DNA of 64,000 bases from Natrinema versiforme. Lineage in GTDB: Archaea > Halobacteriota > Halobacteria > Halobacteriales > Natrialbaceae. Under the pieces are notes generated by a model. The model saw only the letters and a program-made list of their open reading frames with translations, ran no database searches and was not told the DNA's origin. Of the stretch, positions 26,063 to 36,599 are shown one piece after another; position 1 is the first letter of the stretch; each line of letters starts with the position of its first letter. The stretch covers positions 372,001-436,000 of the forward strand of contig NZ_CP040331.1 in NCBI RefSeq assembly GCF_005576615.1. Reading direction: 5' to 3'. The position numbers and the translations under genes were made by a program.

Positions 26063-28048
26063 ATGAGTAAGCAACGAAAACCCGTATCTGTCGACCATCC
26101 ACTCGATCAACTCACTGCCGAGGAAATCGAAACCGCTGCCGACGTCTTCGAGGCGGAAACGGATCTCGGCAGCGAGATCCAGTACCACAACATCACGCTC
26201 GAGGAGCCGCCCAAGGCCGCCGTTAGGGAATTCGAACCCGGAGACACGTTCGATCGAAAGGCGGCGATCGTCGCGAGGGAAGATAGCGAGACGTACGAGG
26301 GGACCGTTTCGCTAACCGAAAACACCGTCCTTGAGTACGAGCATCTGCCCGAAGCCCAGCCCGCGGTGATGCCCGAAGAGATCGAAGAGGCCCGCGAGGT
26401 CGTCAAGAACGATCCCGAATGGCGGGAGGCGGCGGCGAAACGCGGCGTCGAGAACTTCGACCTCGTCATGGTAGACCCCTGGGCGGCCAGCGGGTTCGAA
26501 CCGGAGGAACACGAGGGGAAACGCCTTTGTCGAGCGATCTCGTGGATTCGAACGAGCGAGAAAGACAATGGGCGGGCGCGACCGATCGAGGGTCTGTTCG
26601 CATTTGTCGACCTCGACGAGATGGAAGTTGTCGAGATCGAGGACAACGGCGTTCCCGATCCGGACAGTCCGCTCCCGCCCGAGGACGCGGACTACCGGGC
26701 CGACAGAGTTGAAACAAGGGACGACTATGAGCACTTGGACGTCGTTCAGCCGGACGGCCCCAGCTGGGAGGTCGACGGAAACAAAGTCGAGTGGCTCGAC
26801 TGGGAAATGCACGTCGACTGGACTGCCCGTGAGGGGCTCGTCTTCCACGACGTCAAATTCGACGACGGCGACGAATCGCGCCGGGTTCTCCACCGCGCGT
26901 CTGCCTGCGAGATGGCCGTGCCGTACGGCGATCCGGACCCGAACCACTCCTGGAAGAACGCCTTCGACATCGGCGAGTACCACGTCGGTCGGATGGCCAA
27001 CCGGCTGACCGAAGGCTGTGACTGCCTCGGCGTTATGAAGTATTTCGACGTCGAAATGAACACCATCGAGGGTGAAGCTGAAACCCTTGAGAGCGCGATC
27101 TGTATGCACGAGGAGGACGACGGGATCCTCTGGAAACACACCGATGAGCGCAAACCCCACACCGAGGTTCGCCGCCGCCGCCGCCTCGTCATCTCGTTCA
27201 TTGCGACGGTGTACAACTACGACTACGGATTCTACTGGTACTTCTACCCCGACGGGAGCATCGAAGCGGAGGTGCGACTGACCGGCATTGACTCAAACGG
27301 GGTCGTCCCGGCCGACGAGACCGCCGAAGACACGTACGGTCAGTACGCGCTCGTCGCGCCGCAGGTGAAAGCCCCCATCCACCAGCACTTCTTCAACTTC
27401 CGGCTAGACTTCGACATCGACGACAGCCCGATGCGTGCCTACGAGGTGCACAACGAACCGACGGGCAGCGAACGCAACCGGAAGAACGCCTTCCGGGCGA
27501 AGGAGACGTTACTGGAGAGAGAGAACGAGGCGCGCCAAGACATCGATCCACTCCGCGGGCGCTACTGGCGGATCGCCAGCAGCGAGACCGAAAACTCCTA
27601 CGGGCGTAGCTGCGGCTACAAACTCGAGCCCCACACCAACGTCTCAGCGCCGATGAAACCGACCTCGAGTTACATGGAACGGTCGGGATTCATCCAGAAC
27701 AACTTCTGGGTGACGCCGTACGACGAGGACGAGCGATTCGCGGCGGGTGACTACCCGAACCTCAACGACGATACGGTAGGACTTCCGGAATGGACGGAAC
27801 AGGATCGATCTCTCGTCGACGAAGACCTCGTAGTCTGGTATACGCAGGGGGTTAATCACGTTCCGAGCGTGGAAGACTGGCCGATCCTGCCGGTCGAAAT
27901 CGCGAGCTTCCACCTCAAGCCCGAGGGATTCCTCGACAGCAACCCGTCGATCTCGCTCCCGCCCGAACCGTGTCACACCGAGTACGACATCACCAGCCCT
28001 GACGGCGATTGTTCGTCCGGTGACGGCTGCTCGTCCGCCGACGACTGA
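26063..28048 (+). CDS. Copper-containing primary amine oxidase
   Basis: The 661-aa protein belongs to the topaquinone copper amine oxidases, which convert primary amines to aldehyde, ammonium and hydrogen peroxide. The cofactor tyrosine is Y386 in VYNYDYGF (N385-Y386-D387). The catalytic base region NAFDIGEYHVG lies near residue 310, and copper-binding histidines are in PIHQHFFNF near residue 440, with a third expected near the C-terminus. No signal peptide is present, so it is cytoplasmic. The tail ends in a Cys/Gly/Ser-rich DCSSGDGCSS. ATG 26063 precedes the conserved N-terminal segment. It follows amt-glnK, and the ammonium produced would feed nitrogen assimilation (inference). Confidence 0.92.
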   Translation: MSKQRKPVSVDHPLDQLTAEEIETAADVFEAETDLGSEIQYHNITLEEPPKAAVREFEPGDTFDRKAAIVAREDSETYEGTVSLTENTVLEYEHLPEAQPAVMPEEIEEAREVVKNDPEWREAAAKRGVENFDLVMVDPWAASGFEPEEHEGKRLCRAISWIRTSEKDNGRARPIEGLFAFVDLDEMEVVEIEDNGVPDPDSPLPPEDADYRADRVETRDDYEHLDVVQPDGPSWEVDGNKVEWLDWEMHVDWTAREGLVFHDVKFDDGDESRRVLHRASACEMAVPYGDPDPNHSWKNAFDIGEYHVGRMANRLTEGCDCLGVMKYFDVEMNTIEGEAETLESAICMHEEDDGILWKHTDERKPHTEVRRRRRLVISFIATVYNYDYGFYWYFYPDGSIEAEVRLTGIDSNGVVPADETAEDTYGQYALVAPQVKAPIHQHFFNFRLDFDIDDSPMRAYEVHNEPTGSERNRKNAFRAKETLLERENEARQDIDPLRGRYWRIASSETENSYGRSCGYKLEPHTNVSAPMKPTSSYMERSGFIQNNFWVTPYDEDERFAAGDYPNLNDDTVGLPEWTEQDRSLVDEDLVVWYTQGVNHVPSVEDWPILPVEIASFHLKPEGFLDSNPSISLPPEPCHTEYDITSPDGDCSSGDGCSSADD

Positions 28049-28272
28049 GGGCACGGGATCGTCATCGCAATCGATCGCTCTTCGGATCCGAGGGCCATTT
28101 TTACTGTTCGTCGTTTCTTCTATCGATCGACCGCCATGTGGCGTTCTCGACGCACGCCCTCGGCGACAACTGTCGAGTGGTAACGAAGTTCCATGCCCTT
28201 CTCTCTCAGTTGCTCATACGACATGCTACTGCTTTCGTTCACATTTCGTCCGATCAGACGGGAGGTGTTGCG

Positions 28273-29070
28273 ATGATCGAACCGGCGATGCTGGCGCGCG
28301 TCGACCTCGCGCTGTTCTTCGGGATCGGCGTTCTCGGCGGCGCCCACTGTATCGGGATGTGTGGTCCAGTTGTCTCGATGTACGACGACGCGCGGACGCG
28401 CGATCCCTCAAGCGGCCGGCTCTCGACACGGGCGATATATCAACATAGTCTGTTCAACCTCGGTCGAACGACGGGCTACGCGGCACTCGGTGGGCTATTC
28501 GGAGCGCTAGGTAGCGTCCTCTATCTGACGATGGAGACACTGCTAGCAGTTACGAATGCGATCCGCGGATCGGTCGGCGTCGTCCTCGGTGTGCTCATCA
28601 TCTGCCATGGAATCGGTTCCGTGGTCGGCCGGCACGGAAGCGTCCTTCACAAGCTTCCGATTCCGGGACTTTCGATCGATCGGCTTGTGAACGATGCCTC
28701 GAATCGACTCGGTCGCATCGCCGACGGGCCGGGTATCGTCGGCCTGGGTCTGGTTCACGGCCTCGTTCCGTGCCCGATGCTGTACGCGGCGTTCGTCTAC
28801 GTCTTCGCCGTCGGTTCTCCCACGGTCGGCATCGCTGCGCTCGCCGCGTTCGGTCTCGGGACCGTCCCGGCGGTCTTTCTCTACGGAACCGCGCTCGGCT
28901 CACTCGATCCGATCCGAAGGGCCCAGCTGCACCGCGTCCTCGGCGTCGCGTTCGTTGTCCTCGGCTACGTGCTGTTCGCACACGGGGTAATGGCGCTCGG
29001 CGTCCATCTCCCTCACCCGCAATTGCCACATTATTTACCTACTGAGCTGCAGGGCGGAGGCCACCAGTAA
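28273..29070 (+). CDS. SafE/TauE-type membrane protein (UreH_2-like)
   Basis: The 265-aa protein has about six hydrophobic segments and the GGAHCIGMCGPVVS motif near residues 20-35, typical of the sulfite exporter/UreH-like (PF13386) family linked to metal or sulfur handling. The second half repeats the theme (GLVHGLVPCPMLYAAFVY). A strong GGAGGTG ribosome-binding site at 28261-28267 fixes the ATG at 28273. It follows the copper amine oxidase by 224 nt on the same strand; members of this family are often near copper enzymes, so a role in copper delivery is conceivable but unproven. Confidence 0.75.
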   Translation: MIEPAMLARVDLALFFGIGVLGGAHCIGMCGPVVSMYDDARTRDPSSGRLSTRAIYQHSLFNLGRTTGYAALGGLFGALGSVLYLTMETLLAVTNAIRGSVGVVLGVLIICHGIGSVVGRHGSVLHKLPIPGLSIDRLVNDASNRLGRIADGPGIVGLGLVHGLVPCPMLYAAFVYVFAVGSPTVGIAALAAFGLGTVPAVFLYGTALGSLDPIRRAQLHRVLGVAFVVLGYVLFAHGVMALGVHLPHPQLPHYLPTELQGGGHQ

Positions 29071-29265
29071 CGGTTGAAGCGTAAGGCGAGATAATTCATA
29101 GGTTGACTCACTATTGTCTTGCCGATTACCGAGTCGCAGGCCGACCTAAATAGATCTCCCTGCTATCATCTCTTATCCCGATACAACTGTCGAACGATGA
29201 AACTATCATCAGGTGATAGTGGGACTCAAAAATCTATTTGTAGTTGATTACAATTATCCTCAACT

Positions 29266-30009
29266 GGCACCGTCTAGTTCTTCACCTCATTAATCGGTAT
29301 CTTTCCACTGAGAGCTTGGTGCGGTCTCTGACGGTTGTAGTAATGCATAAACTGTTCAAGCCACTCGCGGATGCTCGACCGACTGCCCCACCCACGAGTT
29401 ATGAAAGCGGTCGATCCGCATTTTGAGGGTGTGAAACCACTTTTCGATGAGGTTTCGGTCGGTATAGTTGACCCGACCGCTCAGTCCGACTCGAGAGAGG
29501 GCGGTCCGATAGCCGAATTGATCGACGAGAAACTCAGCTTCGGAAAGATCGTGTTTCTCGCGGAGTTTCTGCAGAAACGCAGCCGCCGGATCAGTGCCAT
29601 GTCGACTAAACAATTCAACGTCAAGAATCAACTTTGACTCGATGTCTATTGCAGTATACAGCCAAGACCACTCCGTTGATCTTGACAGCGGTTTCGTCGA
29701 CAGCGACCCACGACGGCGATGCCGTCGGCGGGTCGCGTCCGCTGTCAGCCAGCCGATGAACCCAGTTCCAGACCGCTCCGTGAGAGCGTTCAACGCCTAA
29801 TTCAGCAAGAATCGTTGTTGTCTCCCGAAGCGAACAACCGGTTTGGTGGAGGCGGACGGCGAACGCCCTGACGGGCGTCGCCGTCCGCTCGTTCTCCCAA
29901 GATTCTTCTAAATCCGCCTCATAGCTCTCGCTGAGCAGGTCTGCGAGCATCAACCAACTCAACATCACGACCTGCTTACTTCTCAAACTGGCTCAACTAG
30001 ACAGTACCG
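29266..30009 (-). mobile_element. IS6-family insertion sequence (second type)
   Basis: The element is 744 bp. Its imperfect ends are GGCACCGTCTAGTT on the left and GGTACTGTCTAGTT read inward from 30009. It is the parent type of the MITE at 20986-21093. It differs in sequence from the IS6 copies at 11828 and 45472. Confidence 0.75.
29285..29986 (-). pseudogene. IS6-family transposase, two frameshifts
   Basis: The N-terminal part (from 29986) carries VRLHQTGCSLRETTTILAEL and VAVDETAVKING (first Asp). It shifts frame near 29690, where EWSWLYTAIDIESKLILDV begins. The second segment has AEFLVDQFGYRTALSRVGL (second Asp) and RNLIEKWFHTLKMR (Glu). A further shift near 29370 leaves only a trace of the C-terminus. 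The order of the DDE residues is intact but the gene is broken in at least two places, so it is inactive unless repaired. Confidence 0.75.
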
Positions 30010-30041
30010 CGGAGTTTAAGCCGGATATCTCAACGCCAGTT

Positions 30042-31556
30042 CTATTTCTCACCCGTTATCAAACCTTTACCCACTAATATGATTTTAGATATGAAAGGTG
30101 CCAGGAGAATTACCACTGATAATATAATGAGGATAATACTGGTAGGGGTGGACCAGAGTACAGTGAAATCTCCCCCAGAGGATCTTAATGCTCTCAGAAT
30201 TGCTCCTTCAGAGATGGGAGATAACACATAGCCGATCACAAATGTGACAACAGAGTAACCATTTTCCATCATCAAATATCCAATGAATCCGATGCTGATC
30301 GCCAACATGATATCCAAGAAATTATTTCGTACGGCAAAGGATCCTGCCAATGAGAACACTATAATACCAACAATCATAGCATCATTTGGTAGTTTAGCAA
30401 CTTTTGCAAAGTAGGGGCCACCAAATAACCCCAGGACCAAGAATAAAACAGCACCTAAGAATATACTCATGTAAATGATGTATGGGAGTGACCCTTCAAA
30501 TGCTTGGATTCCTGGGGTGATCCCATGAGCAATCATAGCTCCTATAAAAATAGCTGCTGTAGCACTTCCGGGTATGGCAAGTGAGATTGCTGGGACGAGT
30601 GTTCCCATTGCAGCTCCATTGTTAGCGGATTCGGATGCTATTAATCCCTCTGGAGCACCCTCTCCAAACTTATCTGAGTTTTTTGATGTCTTCATAGCGG
30701 TTAAATATGAAAGGAAATTAGCGGCGGTACCTCCTACGCCAGGAACGGCACCGACTAGAGTGCCAATTAGACCCCCTCGAAGTGTCTTTATAGGCTTCGA
30801 AAGAACTTCAGATATGCCTGTTCTGAGTTGTCCTGACATCTCACTTTCATCTGATATCGCTGACTGGTTTACCAGATCAATTGCTTGCGGGATGGAGAAT
30901 ATGCCTACAAATAGGACAATTAAATTTATGCCTCCTTGAAGATAATAAGTATCAAAAGTGAAACGTGGTACAGCGAGGATTGGGTCTGGTCCCACAGTTG
31001 CAAACACCACACCTAAACTAAGTCCTACAATTGATTTCATTATTGATCCCTGAACAATCGACGACACAGTGGCAAATCCTATCACGGTCAGCCAGAATAT
31101 TTCGTGAGAGGCAAGGGTGGCAGCAAATCTCGCCAATGACGGAGACACTAGCATCAAGACAATCAGGCCTACTATCGCACCGATAAACGAAGCTACTGTA
31201 GATATCCCAATAGCCCTTGCACTTTCCCCGTTTTGTGTCATAGGATACCCATCTAAAATCGATGCCATAGATGTTGATGAACCAGGTACTCGGATTAAAA
31301 TTGCAGATATCGCTCCTCCATACGTGGTTGCACCATACAATACTGCAAGCAGCATTAGCGCTCGTTCCGACCCCATAGTTAGGGTGAAAGGGAAAAAGAG
31401 TGCAAGTGCTAATGTTTGACCCACCCCAGGTATTGCTCCCAATATAATTCCGATTATTGTAATTAATAAAATTAGAGCTAGATTCTCAGGTCCAAATATG
31501 AATGTACCTGCCTCCTTTAATAGATCTACCGGAATTATGCTTAATAGGCCCATCAT
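30042..31556 (-). CDS. tctA: Tripartite tricarboxylate transporter large permease TctA
   Basis: The 504-aa protein is the large membrane subunit of the TctABC system, which imports carboxylates with a periplasm-type binding protein. About 11 membrane segments and the conserved GAIPGVGQTLALALFFPF, YGGAISAILIRVPG and VGAVPGVGGTAANF motifs are visible. ATG 31556 overlaps the tctB stop (TAATG) and AGGTGGT precedes it, favouring it over a slightly upstream GTG. Codon use is AT-rich (many ATA, TTA and AGA) compared with flanking genes, suggesting acquisition from a source of lower GC. Confidence 0.93.
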   Translation of the reverse strand: MMGLLSIIPVDLLKEAGTFIFGPENLALILLITIIGIILGAIPGVGQTLALALFFPFTLTMGSERALMLLAVLYGATTYGGAISAILIRVPGSSTSMASILDGYPMTQNGESARAIGISTVASFIGAIVGLIVLMLVSPSLARFAATLASHEIFWLTVIGFATVSSIVQGSIMKSIVGLSLGVVFATVGPDPILAVPRFTFDTYYLQGGINLIVLFVGIFSIPQAIDLVNQSAISDESEMSGQLRTGISEVLSKPIKTLRGGLIGTLVGAVPGVGGTAANFLSYLTAMKTSKNSDKFGEGAPEGLIASESANNGAAMGTLVPAISLAIPGSATAAIFIGAMIAHGITPGIQAFEGSLPYIIYMSIFLGAVLFLVLGLFGGPYFAKVAKLPNDAMIVGIIVFSLAGSFAVRNNFLDIMLAISIGFIGYLMMENGYSVVTFVIGYVLSPISEGAILRALRSSGGDFTVLWSTPTSIILIILSVVILLAPFISKIILVGKGLITGEK

Positions 31557-32128
31557 TAGAACCACCTCAACTGTGCTTCAAAGATTGGTACATTCATTAA
31601 TTCCCCGAAAAGAATGTAGATAAACACCATCAGTATAATAGTCATTAAAATTGCTCTTGTTAGACTTTTTGATCCAATCAAATAAATTGCAGAAAATGTG
31701 AATAGAGGTATCGTGGGTAAAAATCCAATTAGGTAGGTTGAAATACCGTACCCAATGATTAGAAGAGATATGAGCGCAATTCGGTAGGTATTATTCAATG
31801 TAATGCCTGGCAAGTCAGCTAATTCGTTCCTATTATCATTATTATCATCATATGATTCAGTAAAGGAACTTTCTACATTACCTGATAATCCTTGTGTATA
31901 TTGTTGGACAGAATCTCTATACGGTTTAGGCAGAAAAACATTCGTCACTAACTCAATTGTTAAAGCTAATACTCCTATGGCGATAAATATTAATGGGAAA
32001 ACTCTAGCTGTCTGAGGGTATCCCACTACAATAGTCCCCAGATAAATGAAAAAAAGTAAAACTATCAAGACATCAATATTATCTTTCAACCTGTGGAATA
32101 CTCCTGACGTATTATGTTCTATGGACAT
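31556..32128 (-). CDS. tctB: Tripartite tricarboxylate transporter small subunit TctB
   Basis: The 190-aa protein has four hydrophobic segments (near residues 20-40, 45-65, 115-140 and 145-185) in the TctB pattern, with an acidic Asn/Asp-rich loop between the second and third. It is coupled to tctA by a one-base stop/start overlap. Together they form the membrane part of a carboxylate importer whose binding protein TctC lies 2 kb upstream, beyond an inserted element. Codon use is AT-rich like tctA. Confidence 0.85.
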   Translation of the reverse strand: MSIEHNTSGVFHRLKDNIDVLIVLLFFIYLGTIVVGYPQTARVFPLIFIAIGVLALTIELVTNVFLPKPYRDSVQQYTQGLSGNVESSFTESYDDNNDNRNELADLPGITLNNTYRIALISLLIIGYGISTYLIGFLPTIPLFTFSAIYLIGSKSLTRAILMTIILMVFIYILFGELMNVPIFEAQLRWF

Positions 32129-32338
32129 CTTTCCTATAGGAGAATTATAATTCGAGGCTACTTAAACTTGGCGATCTTCGTTACCAGTACTATAATTATT
32201 CAAATTAATACATCCAAATATTGTTATAATCGATCAAATACTATCTATTTCATTGGCGATAGCAATATCCCGATACCAAAAAGTAGACATTCTGCGTCTG
32301 TACGTGGATTCTCGAAACGTGACCTAGGAAGCTACGCT

Positions 32339-33721
32339 CAGTACTTCACAAAGCCGCTTAGTTAGAACGTCTGCTTGCTGAGGATATACACTCCAAACAG
32401 CAAGCAGACAGTGAAATCCATGAGAACCAACTTCTTAACTTCCTTGTCAACACCCTTGACGAGGAAGTTGGCCTCAATCTAGGCAACAACGCTGAAATCG
32501 ATTCTGAGGATATCTACGAGGTCCTCGTCGGCGCGTGCGCCGACGGACCTCGGTCTCTAAGCTCTGTGAGGACAGCGAAGACTCCCTCACCAAAACACCG
32601 TTCTGTACCATCTCCACGAGAAATTTGACCTGAAACCGGTTGAACATATTGAGAACACGCTTCTCCAGAAGGATGTACTTGAGGTCCATCTTGAGCAGGT
32701 GGAGATAGTCGCAGACCTCCACCTGCGGCCCTACTACGGTGATGAAGACAACACGGACAGCCTTTATCACTCGGAAGCAAAACGTGGAACTACTGCGTTC
32801 CACGCCTACGCCACACTCTATGCGCGTGTGAAGAAGAAACGCTATACGCTGGCGATGCACCGTCTCGAAGACGGCGACACCGCCAGCAGTGTCCTTGCAG
32901 AGTTTCTCGGTATCCTCGACGGCCTTGACCTCCGCGTCAAGGCCGTCTACCTTGATCGAGAATTCTACGACAGCAAGTGTTTCACGTTGCTCCAGGCACA
33001 CAACCACGCCTACGTGATGCCGATTGTCCGCTGGGGAAAGACGATCAAGCAGGAACTCTCGGAAGGCTGGAGTCGCGTCATCCAACACGATCTAACGGCG
33101 AAACTCGATGATCACAGCTGGATCGTCGAGTTTCCTGTCTACATCGACTGTACCTACCAAAACGGACGATACGACGAACATGGGGTGGCGCGTCACGGCT
33201 ACGCCGCTGACGCGCCGTTCATCGACTCACCACGCGACGCTCGATACCACTACGCGAACGCTTCGGTATCGAGGCGACGTACCGGCTCTCCGAGCAAAGC
33301 ATTGCAACGACAACAACGCAAAATCCGGTGGGTCGGCTGTTGTACGTCGTGGTGAGTCTGCTGTTACAGAACGTTTGGCGGTATCTTCATTAGGAATACG
33401 TGGCGACACCCCGCCGTGGCGGGCGTCGCCTCTGGTCTTGGTCGTTCAAGGAGTTCATCAAGATACTGTGCCGGGCAGCATGGACGGCCCTCGCGGTGCG
33501 TCGGGCCGTCCCTGAAATCGGCCACCGAACGATCGGTTCCACCGCTAACGCCCAACCGAGCCAGCCTTCCTGCGAGTGGCAACGCTGTCGCGTCGGCGGC
33601 TGACCGCCGCCGACAGCGACGACTCTGCTCGATCTTCGGTCAGAACTATCGTCAATCACTACCGGTCAGGATGAAACTGCGGCTTCAGCCCGAGTGAGCA
33701 GAGACGCTTTGTGAGGTACTG
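32339..33721 (+). mobile_element. ISH3-family-like element splitting the tct operon
   Basis: Terminal repeats CAGTAC(T/C)TCACAAAG face inward at 32339 and 33721, and a 5-bp direct repeat ACGCT flanks the element (32334-32338 and 33722-33726), a clean target duplication. It lies in the gap between tctC and tctB, both minus-strand genes, and therefore separates the binding-protein gene from its permease genes. Confidence 0.75.
32400..33604 (+). pseudogene. ISH3-like transposase, frameshifted
   Basis: In successive plus-strand frames the segment gives EIHENQLLNFLVNTLDEEVG and IYEVLVGACADG, then VEIVADLHLRPYYGDEDNTD, HAYATLYARVKKKRYTLAMH, AVYLDREFYDSKCFTLLQ and HGYAADAPFIDSPRDARYHY, with a late VVSLLLQNVWRYLH. 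This is the order of an ISH3-type DDE transposase. Frameshifts occur near 32550, 33240 and 33370. The element carries an intact target duplication, so the damage probably followed insertion or the copy was moved in trans. Confidence 0.75.
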
Positions 33722-33726
33722 ACGCT

Positions 33727-34111
33727 GAGGACAAGCCACGGGTTCCTACTTGTGGATCTTGACAGCGGTCAATAATACGTCATCCAGCGAAATCTGCTGA
33801 CAATTGTCCGTGACACTCCTCGTGGTTATCGAGGAGAACCAGATCACCCTATATTGTTGGATTTCGCGTACGATCCATTAGAATTTTCATATAACTATCC
33901 CTGTGAAATAATTATTTATGTTTTAGATAGTGATGAAATATCTGTGAGAGATACTAAAGCGTCTCAAAGGACAACCTGATACCATACTTGAAAGCGAGGA
34001 AACTTCAACAACGAACCTACGCCAACTGGTTAAGAAATTCTCCGAGAAATCGTTCGAACCGTCCTTCCCGAGAACGCCACTATCGACTAACAGACATCGT
34101 ATTAATCTTTC
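33727..34111. other. Former tctC-tctB intergenic region
   Basis: These 385 bases are AT-rich, with no supported gene. They are probably the remainder of the spacer after tctC. Confidence 0.4.
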
Positions 34112-35104
34112 TTAAATTCCTTCATCAACTCTTCCCACATAATCATCCAAAGTGTTTAACATCTCGTCAGTTGACTCCGACAATTGTTCAGCATTGTTAT
34201 TTATGATAGAGAAACCTTGATCAGAAGCCCAATTTTGGAACTCTGATTTTTCTACAGTAGTCTGCATAGTTTCTGTAAGCGTTGTCTGGTTTTCTTCTTC
34301 TAAACCAGGTGGAGCCCAGACACCATATTCAGCCGTGAATTCAGGCACATCATGATCTATTGTCTGTATAGTTGGTGCTTCGGGTACTAGACTGCTTTCC
34401 TCAGTATCCTGGGCGTGCAGTAATATTTCAGCAAGACCATCTTCTAGATATCCAAGTAATGATGGCTGCATAATGACCACAGCAGCATCAGCATCAGGTG
34501 ATGCGGGAGCTTGGGCGGCCGCTGAACCAGAGTCTGTTGGCAAGACTCGATAGTTATCGGTCGGGATATCAAGGTTACTGAGAGTCATTTCAAGTGCAAT
34601 ATCATTGAAACTTCCTCTCCCAGTTGAAGCAATCACCGGCGTAGAGTCAGGGTTTCTCAACTCCTCAACGAATGAGCTGAAATCATCATATTTGTCGGGT
34701 TCAGCATACCAAGCTGGGAACAATCCAACGGTCGATCCAATTGAAGTGAATTCACGCATGTCATATCGCGTGTCATACATTTTCTGCCCCCCGACAGCGG
34801 CAGTAATAGCATTTCCAACAAGGGTAGATCCATCACTCTCTTGGGTGAAGGCATAATTCATACCTTGCCTACTACCTGCCCCTTCCCGGTTCTCATAATT
34901 AAAGTCGGATATTTCGAGTTCATCAGCCCAAAGAGGCCCAAATTCTCGGAAAAGAGTGTCAGTAGAGCCACCTGCCCCCCAAGGAATTACTATGGTATCT
35001 TCTTCCGATCCATTGTTTCCTAAGCAACCAGCTGTTGCACCTACAGCAGCACTACCAATTGTAAACAGGACTCGTCGTCGGGTAGCGGATCTCCTGTGTG
35101 TCAT
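34112..35104 (-). CDS. tctC: TctC/Bug-type substrate-binding lipoprotein
   Basis: The 330-aa protein begins with a twin-arginine signal (RRRVLFTIGSAAVG) followed by the lipobox TAGC, so it is a surface-anchored lipoprotein. The mature part matches the TctC/Bug solute-binding fold: IVIPWGAGGSTDTLFREF near residue 40, VIASTGRGSFNDIALEM near 165, and a C-terminal ETMQTTVEKSEFQNW. Such proteins capture carboxylates and deliver them to TctAB. ATG 35104 is chosen to place the Tat motif at the N-terminus. The TctAB genes follow after the ISH3-like insertion. Confidence 0.88.
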   Translation of the reverse strand: MTHRRSATRRRVLFTIGSAAVGATAGCLGNNGSEEDTIVIPWGAGGSTDTLFREFGPLWADELEISDFNYENREGAGSRQGMNYAFTQESDGSTLVGNAITAAVGGQKMYDTRYDMREFTSIGSTVGLFPAWYAEPDKYDDFSSFVEELRNPDSTPVIASTGRGSFNDIALEMTLSNLDIPTDNYRVLPTDSGSAAAQAPASPDADAAVVIMQPSLLGYLEDGLAEILLHAQDTEESSLVPEAPTIQTIDHDVPEFTAEYGVWAPPGLEEENQTTLTETMQTTVEKSEFQNWASDQGFSIINNNAEQLSESTDEMLNTLDDYVGRVDEGI

Positions 35105-35228
35105 ACACATACATATTACGATGATGCAGTAATAAACCTTCCCCATGATGTGATAAGTATGTCAAATATAACGTGAAGGAGGCAATTGCACACGAGTGAT
35201 AGTGATGCAGATGAACTTTTACCGCTCA

Positions 35229-36241
35229 TCAGGGACACAGGTTGTTCCAGATGTTTGGTTCGTTGATTTGTGAGAACCCTCTCGCTATATGTTGCCTCAG
35301 CATCGGGAGATCTGGGATCAGCCGGTGTTTAAACTACTCGTTCAGCTGATCCCAGTAGCCTTTGACAGGGTTCAGCTCCGGGAGTTTCGACGGAAAGTAC
35401 CACACTCAAGATCATCTCTACGCACGCAGGCGACCGAAACTGTCAGGGATAGTTTCGGTCGCCCGCTCACCACTAACGTGTTCCCAGAGATTCCATGCAT
35501 AGAAGTACCCTGCCCGATCAAGAAATACCACTAACTCCTCTCCAAATTCTTTTTCAACGCTTCTAACAGCCGAATCTCGTGAAACCTGTTCAGATTCTCT
35601 TCCGTCCAGAAATAGAAACTATCACCGTGTCTGTGACAGCGCCGAATGCTGTCACCTTTTTCCAGGAATTCGAGGTCTCTATCGCCGATTCGAGCCAATC
35701 GGATACCATCCACATCGTTGAACTGTTCCGACTTGCTTAGTGAACTGATCAACCACGACGACGGTCTTGTCGGTCAGTTCGGGTCGTTTTTTCGACTGTC
35801 TGCTTGAACTCGGCTTCTTCTTCAGGGTCGGCCTCGTGCAATAGAGACCGCGTGTAACACCCGGTGTACTCAACATCAAACTTTTCTTTCACGTAGTGAA
35901 GCAGCAGTTTTGGCGACCATGCTTGGCGATCGTAACCGAGGTCGGTTGGTGGATTCTGGAGATCCACCTCCAGTTGCTCGCGTTCCTCAGCAATGATTTT
36001 TGGGGGAACCTCCAGCTCTTGGAGCGTCATACGGAGCTTGCTCGATCGGTTCCTCTTCGAACCGATCGAGCCAGTTTCGGATGGTCTTCTCGGCGACTCC
36101 GTGGCACTCAGCTCGCGTCTCGATCTTGTCGCCTTGCTTGCGGCTGATCGCCGTAAGTACTCGTTTCCGTGGAATTTCTCCCTCTGTCTGCTCTCGTAGA
36201 TCGTGAAGTTCGTCCAAGGAAATATCGTCCAGACGTCCCAT
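35229..36241 (-). pseudogene. IS630-family transposase, decayed
   Basis: Minus-strand segments in different frames read EGEIPRKRVLTAISRKQGDK and EKTIRNWLDRFEEEPIEQAP (HTH region), then DLGYDRQAWSPKLLLHYVKE, VVVVDQFTKQVGTVQRCGWY (first Asp) and EENLNRFHEIRLLEALK, followed by FLDRAGYFYA and the tail EPNIW..LCP-stop at 35229. The order is that of an IS630-type DDE transposase. At least four frameshifts make it a pseudogene. Confidence 0.75.
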
Positions 36242-36560
36242 TACTCTTCTTACATTCAGAGCGATAAACCACTTTGGACATCTCTATGAATTGGTGGTTA
36301 AAATGCTTGATCGTATGAAGTCAAAGACACCGAGATCTACGTATGGACAAGAGTCGATGTGGAAATAATCGAAGTCATCTATATCGAGGTCTCTTCCATC
36401 GACTTGACGACAATATATTACTTTTCGTCAAATAAATGCTGAAGCGCTGCCGCGACGGATGTGACAAGAACAGACTTCATTGCTCGCGAATTTTATGTAC
36501 CCCTCCTGTGACAGGCATATGCTTGTGAAGAGATCCTGCGCTAATCTAAATTCTAGATAG
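36242..36560. other. Gene-free stretch
   Basis: No gene or clear signal is seen in these 319 bases between the IS630 and IS5 remnants. Confidence 0.4.
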
Positions 36561-36599
36561 ATGGGCTCTGGTGAATCGCAAGATGGCAGCGACTTCAAC

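Noticed and set aside
26312-27160. 282-codon minus-strand frame inside the amine oxidase
   Set aside because: Shadow of the copper amine oxidase; no start signals or family pattern.
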